Positions 58,702 to 64,000 of a DNA stretch of 64,000 bases are shown one piece after another. Source of the stretch: Rhodococcus sp. RD6.2 (GTDB lineage: Bacteria; Actinomycetota; Actinomycetes; Mycobacteriales; Mycobacteriaceae); NCBI RefSeq assembly GCF_001040705.1, contig NZ_CVQP01000005.1, forward strand, positions 748,110 through 812,109, written 5' to 3'. Position 1 is the first letter of the stretch; every line of letters begins with the position of its first letter. The position numbers and the translations under genes are program-made. Below the pieces are notes generated by a model, which did not search any database, was not told the origin of the DNA, and saw only the letters and a program-made list of their open reading frames with translations.

Positions 58702-59635
58702 GCCTACCGTCCCCTTCCCCACGGCCGCGCAGACCGCGCCAGCCCTTCACGGGCAGTTCGAACTTTCGCACCATCCGGTCGGCGAAGGGCGCCGAGTCCA
58801 GGCGGATCCACTTGACGGGGTTCGCACCTCGCACGATCTCGACGCGACCGCCCGCAGGTAGCGCCAGGGTGCGGCTCCCGTCGCAGAACACCAGCCCGTC
58901 GTGACCACCGGCGAACGTCTCCACCGCGATCGTCGACTCGGGACTCGTGACGAGAGGCCGCGCGAACAGTGCATGGGCGTTGCTCGGAATCACCAGCAGC
59001 GCTTCGAGTTCCGGCCACACGATCGGCCCGCCCGCCGAGAACGCGTACGCCGTCGACCCCGTCGGCGTTGCAACGAGCACCCCGTCACACCCGAACGACG
59101 ACACGGGCCTGCCGTCCACCTCGAGGACCACCTCGAGCACCCCGAGCCGGGAAACGTTCTCGATGCTCGCCTCGTTCAGCGCCCACCCGCGGTCGACGAT
59201 CACGTCGTCCACCCGGATCGCGATGTCGATGGTCATCCGCCGTTCGACGCGATAGTCCTGACGGATCAGATGAGCGAGCGCTTCCTCCAGATGCTCGGCC
59301 TCCGTCTCCGCGAGGAATCCGATCCGGCCGAGGTTGATCCCGAGGACCGGAATGTCCGCGGCGCGAGCCAGTTCGGCGCCGCGCAGGAACGTCCCGTCGC
59401 CCCCGAGGACCAACACCAGCTCACAGCCCGTCGCGGCGTCGGGTCCCGGCTCGACCACCGTGACCTGCACGTCGTCCCGCGAAGCGGGGTCGACCCGCTG
59501 GTCGACTTCGGAGGCGAGCACGCGCAGTCCGATACCGGCACCGGCGAACACGCGCGCAATCCGTCGCGTCGTGTCGCTGATCTCGGTTCGCCCCGAGTGG
59601 GAGACGACGAGGATCTCGCGATGAGCTCCGGTCAC
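58691..59635 (-). CDS. nadK: NAD kinase
   Basis: 314 residues from GTG 59635 (GTGA overlap with tlyA). The GGDG motif is in [18 protein letters not shown], then [30 protein letters not shown], and the Gly-rich [17 protein letters not shown]. It phosphorylates NAD to NADP, with polyphosphate or ATP in actinobacteria. The tlyA-nadK-recN chain is coupled by overlaps. Confidence 0.96.
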   Translation of the reverse strand: MTGAHREILVVSHSGRTEISDTTRRIARVFAGAGIGLRVLASEVDQRVDPASRDDVQVTVVEPGPDAATGCELVLVLGGDGTFLRGAELARAADIPVLGINLGRIGFLAETEAEHLEEALAHLIRQDYRVERRMTIDIAIRVDDVIVDRGWALNEASIENVSRLGVLEVVLEVDGRPVSSFGCDGVLVATPTGSTAYAFSAGGPIVWPELEALLVIPSNAHALFARPLVTSPESTIAVETFAGGHDGLVFCDGSRTLALPAGGRVEIVRGANPVKWIRLDSAPFADRMVRKFELPVKGWRGLRGRGEGDGRRAH

Positions 59636-60447
59636 TTCGGTCCCTCCTCGACCGCGCGGCGAACGAGGTCCTCGACATCCGGCGCACCGGGATCCGCCTG
59701 CTTGCGCAGCCACAGGAAGTACTCGACATTCCCCGACGGTCCGGGGAGGGGGCTCGCGACCACACCGAGGGTGCGCAGGCCGAGTTCGTCCGCTGCTCGG
59801 GACACCTCGAGCACCGCTTCCGCGCGCAGGGCCGAATCACGCACCACGCCACCGGATCCGACACGATCCTTACCCACCTCGAACTGCGGCTTCACCATCG
59901 GCACCAGATCGGCTCCGTCGGCGGCACAGGCTACGAACGCCGACAGCACCAGCTTGAGCGAGATGAACGACAGGTCCGCGACGACCACCGCGACCTGACC
60001 ACCGATCTGATCCGGTTCAAGCGACCGCACGTTGGTCCGGTCGACGACCATGACCCGGTCGTCGGACTGCAGCCGCCACACGAGTTGTCCGTAACCAACG
60101 TCGACCGCGACCACCTCTGTCGCACCCCGACTGAGCAGCACGTCCGTGAATCCGCCCGTGGACGCGCCCGCATCCAGGCACCGCTTACCGGACACCGACA
60201 GCCCTTGGGGCTCGAACGCGTCGAGCGCACCGAGGAGCTTGTGTGCGCCTCGCGACGCCCAGGAGACCTCGTCGCTCTCCTCGGTCACCAGCAGAGGCGT
60301 ACCTGCCTCCACCCCGGTCGCAGGCTTGACCGCAACGGACCCGTTGATCAGCACCCGGCCGTCCGCGATCAGCTGGGCTGCATGTTCCCTCGAGCGAGCC
60401 AGACCTCGCCGAACGAGTTCGGCGTCGACTCGTGCACGCCTGGCCAC
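59632..60447 (-). CDS. tlyA: TlyA, 2'-O-methyltransferase for 16S/23S rRNA
   Basis: 271 residues from GTG 60447. An S4 RNA-binding domain at about 1-60 ([31 protein letters not shown]) precedes an FtsJ-like methyltransferase domain: [46 protein letters not shown] and [12 protein letters not shown]. In mycobacteria it methylates C1409 of 16S and C1920 of 23S rRNA, and its loss gives capreomycin resistance. It starts next to the stop of the upstream 71-aa ORF. Confidence 0.95.
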   Translation of the reverse strand: MARRARVDAELVRRGLARSREHAAQLIADGRVLINGSVAVKPATGVEAGTPLLVTEESDEVSWASRGAHKLLGALDAFEPQGLSVSGKRCLDAGASTGGFTDVLLSRGATEVVAVDVGYGQLVWRLQSDDRVMVVDRTNVRSLEPDQIGGQVAVVVADLSFISLKLVLSAFVACAADGADLVPMVKPQFEVGKDRVGSGGVVRDSALRAEAVLEVSRAADELGLRTLGVVASPLPGPSGNVEYFLWLRKQADPGAPDVEDLVRRAVEEGPK

Positions 60448-60448
60448 C

Positions 60449-60664
60449 TCAGATCTTGTCCACGGTCGCGAGCGCCTGCACCAGAACCTCGTGGGCACGC
60501 TCGAGGACGTGTGCCTGATGCGTGATCGCCCGGTGGTGGTCCTGCGGATCGACGGCGGTCAGTCCCGCGAGCAGATCGTCGACCTCGGCGTGGATCTGCT
60601 GGGGGTCGACGGTCTGGGGCGGACCCGGCAGGTGCTGTCCGGGTTTCGGTGTCGGCGTACTCAT
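60449..60664 (-). CDS. Conserved small protein (71 aa, Rv1693-like)
   Basis: From ATG 60664. The N-terminus is Pro-rich (STPTPKPGQHLPGPPQ). The rest is a helical segment, QIHAEVDDLLAGLTAVDPQDHHRAITHQAHVLERAHEVLVQALATVDKI, with a heptad-like pattern. No known domain. The position between the HAD phosphatase and tlyA and the size match M. tuberculosis Rv1693. Its stop is followed immediately by the tlyA start, suggesting translational coupling. Confidence 0.82.
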   Translation of the reverse strand: MSTPTPKPGQHLPGPPQTVDPQQIHAEVDDLLAGLTAVDPQDHHRAITHQAHVLERAHEVLVQALATVDKI

Positions 60665-60722
60665 CGCCGTCAACGCTATCCGATCGACCCGGGACTGCGC
60701 AGTCGGCCGCGGCAGTGCCGCG

Positions 60723-61748
60723 TCAGCGGGAGCGCTCCGTACCGCCGAGCTGTTCGGCGACCGCAGCAGCCACCTGTCCCCGTCCCCGCACCGCAGCGAC
60801 CCCCGACGACTCCCAGGCAGCAGCGAGCGCTGCGCGGAGCACGACCATCTCGTCGACACCGTCCCCGGCGGTGATCGTCAGTGTGGTCCCGTCCACGTCG
60901 ACGCTCACGTCCGGATGCGCCGTGATGCGGAGCTTCTCGGGCCGCTCGTCGAGCGCCGCGAGTGCCCGCGACAGGTAGGTCGGCCGCTCCGCCGGTGGAG
61001 CAACGAGGAGATCGAACGGCGTACTCACCCCGGTCAACACCAGTAGCGAGTCGAGTCCGGTCGCGTTCGCACCCGCGATGTCCGTGTCGATGCGGTCGCC
61101 GACGACCAGCGGACGCGTCGCGGCGCTGCGGCGTACCGCGTCATCCATCAGTGGACGCGCAGGCTTGCCCGCGACATCGGGCTCACGGCTCGTTGCCGTC
61201 CTGAGCGCCGCGACCATCGACCCGTTGCCGAGGCACAGACCGCGCTCGGTCGGAAGGGTCGTGTCGACGTTCGACGCCACCCAGTAGGCGCCGGCACGGA
61301 TGGCGAGGGTCGCCTCCGCGAGGATCCGCCACCCGGTATCGGGTGAATGCCCCTGAACCACGGCGACCGGGCCGTCGTCGAAACTGCGAACCGGCCGCAG
61401 TCCCACGAGGGCGACCTCCTCGGCCAGCGCGTCGGTACCGACGACGAGCACCGGGGACCCCGGAGGAACCCGCTGCGCCACCAGCCGCGCCGCGGACTGC
61501 GAACTCGTGACAACCTCGAATTCCGTTGCTGGGAAACCGAGTTCACTCAAGTGTCCGGCGACATCAGCGGGGCTGCGGCTGGCATTGTTCGTGACGTAGA
61601 ACAGACGAGGCCCCCCGTCGACGACGAGCGCATCCCTGGCCCCGGGAATCGCGTACGCACCCGCGTAGACGGTGCCGTCCAGGTCGAGGAGCAGAACGTC
61701 GTACTCGTCCCGCAGTCGCGTACCTGCCGACGACAGCCCTGCGGTCAC
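60723..61748 (-). CDS. HAD-IIA family phosphatase (NagD-like)
   Basis: 341 residues from GTG 61748, overlapping the TPR gene stop (GTGA). HAD motif I is LLLDLDGTVYAG, motif II VTNNASRS, motif III in GKPARPL, and motif IV LVVGDRIDTDIAGANATGLDSLLVLTG. The type IIA cap domain lies between. A C-terminal 60-residue extension after the HAD core is typical of mycobacterial homologues (Rv1692), which were described as glycerol-3-phosphate phosphatase. A sugar or glycerol phosphate is the likely substrate. Confidence 0.91.
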   Translation of the reverse strand: MTAGLSSAGTRLRDEYDVLLLDLDGTVYAGAYAIPGARDALVVDGGPRLFYVTNNASRSPADVAGHLSELGFPATEFEVVTSSQSAARLVAQRVPPGSPVLVVGTDALAEEVALVGLRPVRSFDDGPVAVVQGHSPDTGWRILAEATLAIRAGAYWVASNVDTTLPTERGLCLGNGSMVAALRTATSREPDVAGKPARPLMDDAVRRSAATRPLVVGDRIDTDIAGANATGLDSLLVLTGVSTPFDLLVAPPAERPTYLSRALAALDERPEKLRITAHPDVSVDVDGTTLTITAGDGVDEMVVLRAALAAAWESSGVAAVRGRGQVAAAVAEQLGGTERSR

Positions 61749-62899
61749 TGATCGCCGGAGAGTTCGGCCACCCGCTCCTCGGCGTCGGTGTCACCGTCGT
61801 GGTCTGCGGCGGCCGCGTTGAGGAACCACTTCAACCCGTCCTGCACACGACCGGCCGCGACGAGCGCGTCGGCGTAGGCGTAGAACAGGCGCGCGGCCGT
61901 CGGACCGGACTTCGACGCGTCCAGTTCGGGGGTCTGCAACGTGACGACGGCCTGATCGAACTGCCCCAGGTCCATCCGCGCACCGGCGACGACGATGCGG
62001 AGTTCGGTGGCTTCGTCACCCGACAGGGCTCGCGCCTCCTCGCTCCGGCCGAGTTCGATCGCGCGCTCGGGACGACCGAGGCCTCGCTCGCAGTCCGCCA
62101 TGACAGCGAGAAGTCCAGGCCCGCCTGCCATGCGGCGGGCAGCTCGGAGTTCGGACAGCGCTTCCGCCCATTCACCCGCGTGGTACGCGACGATGCCTGC
62201 GGTCTCCCGGACCACGGCGACACGACCCGCGCGGTTCCGCGCGGCCCGTGCATGAGCGAGGGCCAGTGCCGGATCGTCCTCGAGGAGCTTGCTTGCCATC
62301 ACCAGGTGCCGCGCGACGGCATTCGCGTTCGACTTGTCGAGGCTGAGCAGGTCGCGACGAACCGTCTGGTCGAGCTCGCCGGCCTGGACCTCTTCCGGCA
62401 GGTTGGGCTCGTCGGGACGGGCCGCTCGACGCTCGGGGAATGCTCCGCCGTCACGCGGGCGCGGCGCGAAAGCACCCTCGCCGCCACGACGCTGCGGGCC
62501 ACCCCCGCGGCGATCCGGTCCACGACCGTCACCGCCCTGCCGACGATCACCGCCGCGGTAGTCGCCGCGCGACGAGCCGCTGTCACGACGGTCGCCACCA
62601 GCGGAGCGACGGTCGCCGCTCGGGCGGTCTCCGCCGGATCGACGGTCGTCGGATCCCCGGTAGCCGCCGCGCTGGTCACCTCGCGGACCGCCATCCCGGC
62701 GGTCTCCACTCGAGGAACGTCGGTCGTCACGGTCGCGGTATCCACCACCGGAACGCGGTCCGTCGTTGCGAGGACCATCGTGCCGGCCGCTGGCCTCACG
62801 CCCTGCCCCGGTGCCTTTTCCGCCGCGCGGTGCATCACCGCGACGCCGTTCCGGATCGTCGCCTCCGTGGGCTCGACGATCTCCGTTGCTGTCAGCCAC
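61745..62899 (-). CDS. TPR-like protein with Arg/Gly/Asp-rich N-terminal region (Rv1691-like)
   Basis: 384 residues from GTG 62899 with AAGGAG 6 bases upstream. Residues 1-165 are a low-complexity region of RGG, DRR and GDRR units with few hydrophobic residues. Residues 170-384 are helix-rich repeats resembling TPR: RDLLSLDKSNANAVARHLVMASKLLEDDPALALAHARAARNRAGRVAVVRETAGIVAYHAGEWAEAL and more. It is a scaffold type with unknown partner. It is the first gene after the rRNA operon and its terminator, and it is coupled to the HAD gene. Confidence 0.85.
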   Translation of the reverse strand: MADSNGDRRAHGGDDPERRRGDAPRGGKGTGAGREASGRHDGPRNDGPRSGGGYRDRDDRRSSSGDRRDGGPRGDQRGGYRGSDDRRSGGDRPSGDRRSAGGDRRDSGSSRGDYRGGDRRQGGDGRGPDRRGGGPQRRGGEGAFAPRPRDGGAFPERRAARPDEPNLPEEVQAGELDQTVRRDLLSLDKSNANAVARHLVMASKLLEDDPALALAHARAARNRAGRVAVVRETAGIVAYHAGEWAEALSELRAARRMAGGPGLLAVMADCERGLGRPERAIELGRSEEARALSGDEATELRIVVAGARMDLGQFDQAVVTLQTPELDASKSGPTAARLFYAYADALVAAGRVQDGLKWFLNAAAADHDGDTDAEERVAELSGDQ

Positions 62900-62942
62900 A
62901 ACGTCTCCTTCGAAGACAACCCAGGCAATGTCAATGAAAACA

Positions 62943-62976
62943 CGAAAGGGGACCCAATAGTATGGGTCCCCTTTCG
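62943..62976 (-). terminator. rRNA operon terminator
   Basis: A perfect 13-bp stem CGAAAGGGGACCC/GGGTCCCCTTTCG (62943-62955 with 62964-62976), followed on the minus strand by TGTTTTCATT. It lies about 10 bases beyond the 5S 3' end. Confidence 0.95.
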
Positions 62977-62985
62977 GATGTTATG

Positions 62986-63102
62986 TACGGCGGTGTCCTA
63001 CTCTCCCACACCCTGTCGAGTGCAGTACCATCGGCGCTGGAGGGCTTAGCTTCCGGGTTCGGAATGGGACCGGGCGTTTCCCCTCCGCTATGGCCGCCGT
63101 AA
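62986..63102 (-). rRNA. rrf: 5S ribosomal RNA
   Basis: About 117 bases on the minus strand, beginning TTACGGCGGCCATAGCGG and with CCCGGTCCCATTCCGAACCCGGAAGCTAAG in the middle; ends ...AGGACACCGCCGTA. These are universal 5S elements, and the ends pair. Exact ends may be off by a few bases. Confidence 0.96.
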
Positions 63103-63219
63103 CTCTGTGAAACTGTCACACGGAACCAGAAACACACAACCCCAACAATCAGGATCGAAATTTCCGGCTCTGAACAACGTGTGTTGTTTCAGATACCGCA
63201 CAGTGGACGCGTAGCTTCT
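63103..63219 (-). other. 23S-5S internal transcribed spacer
   Basis: About 117 bases without a gene between 23S and 5S rRNA. It is part of the rRNA primary transcript and is expected to pair around both mature RNAs for RNase III processing. Confidence 0.75.

Positions 63220-64000
<781 letters not shown>

Noticed and set aside
58747..58765. Single TTCGAAC motif near the recN start as an SOS box
   Set aside because: Only one half-site inside the nadK coding region; the second half is missing.
62931..63137. 68-codon minus-strand ORF
   Set aside because: It overlaps the 5S rRNA and its terminator.

Overview
The window is about 64 kb of high-GC actinobacterial chromosome. Gene content and order point to a mycolic-acid actinomycete (order Mycobacteriales), most likely Rhodococcus or a close Nocardiaceae relative. 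Markers include GarA, GuaB1, the SteA/SteB pair, TlyA, two DUF881 proteins around a small basic membrane protein, and many GTG starts with 4-base ATGA/GTGA overlaps. From memory, two long stretches follow the order known from Mycobacterium tuberculosis: the Rv1822-Rv1846 neighbourhood and the Rv1691-Rv1713 neighbourhood. No alignment was run. No prophage, insertion sequence, plasmid module or CRISPR array was seen.

Layout: (1) 1-2226, the end of a siderophore-type ABC importer (two FecCD permeases and an ATPase). (2) 2229-7611, an MprF-like lysyltransferase and an esterase, divergent from a BlaI repressor and an M56 membrane peptidase; two inverted repeats resembling BlaI operators lie between them. 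(3) 7844-18454, a DEAD-box helicase with a long repetitive tail, gnd, an accessory block (FAD monooxygenase, DUF4262 protein, second DEAD-box helicase, DMT transporter, CPBP protease) and guaB1. (4) 18572-27089, a small acidic ORF, two CNNM/CorC-like CBS proteins, a predicted glycosylase, a PaiB-like protein, two paralogous thioesterases around a methyltransferase, a papain-fold protein lacking its catalytic cysteine, and a DUF2834 protein. (5) 27387-32853, malate synthase G, a VWA protein, a metallophosphoesterase and a tiny secreted peptide. (6) 33011-44827, minus strand: pdxK, a Nudix protein, a strictosidine-synthase-like protein, pgsA, DUF881/small-basic/DUF881, gcvH, garA, MerR, DUF151, MerR, then a tandem glycine riboswitch and gcvP. 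(7) 45078-62899, minus strand: a housekeeping series from a TPR protein through tlyA, nadK, recN, steA, steB, pyrG, Nudix, xerD, parA, scpA, scpB, rluB, cmk and der to tRNA-Pro. (8) 62986-64000, 5S rRNA and the 3' part of 23S rRNA on the minus strand.

Most genes are core functions: pentose phosphate and glyoxylate metabolism, glycine cleavage with GarA control of central metabolism, nucleotide synthesis, chromosome segregation, ribosome maturation and envelope upkeep. The less explained material is the degenerate papain-fold protein with two C-terminal beta repeats, the BlaI-type divergent control region, a LexA-like box before the DUF4262 gene, a 206-bp perfect duplication inside the helicase tail, a 43-aa ORF in frame with a CBS protein gene but separated by one stop codon, and several promoters placed to give leaderless mRNAs.
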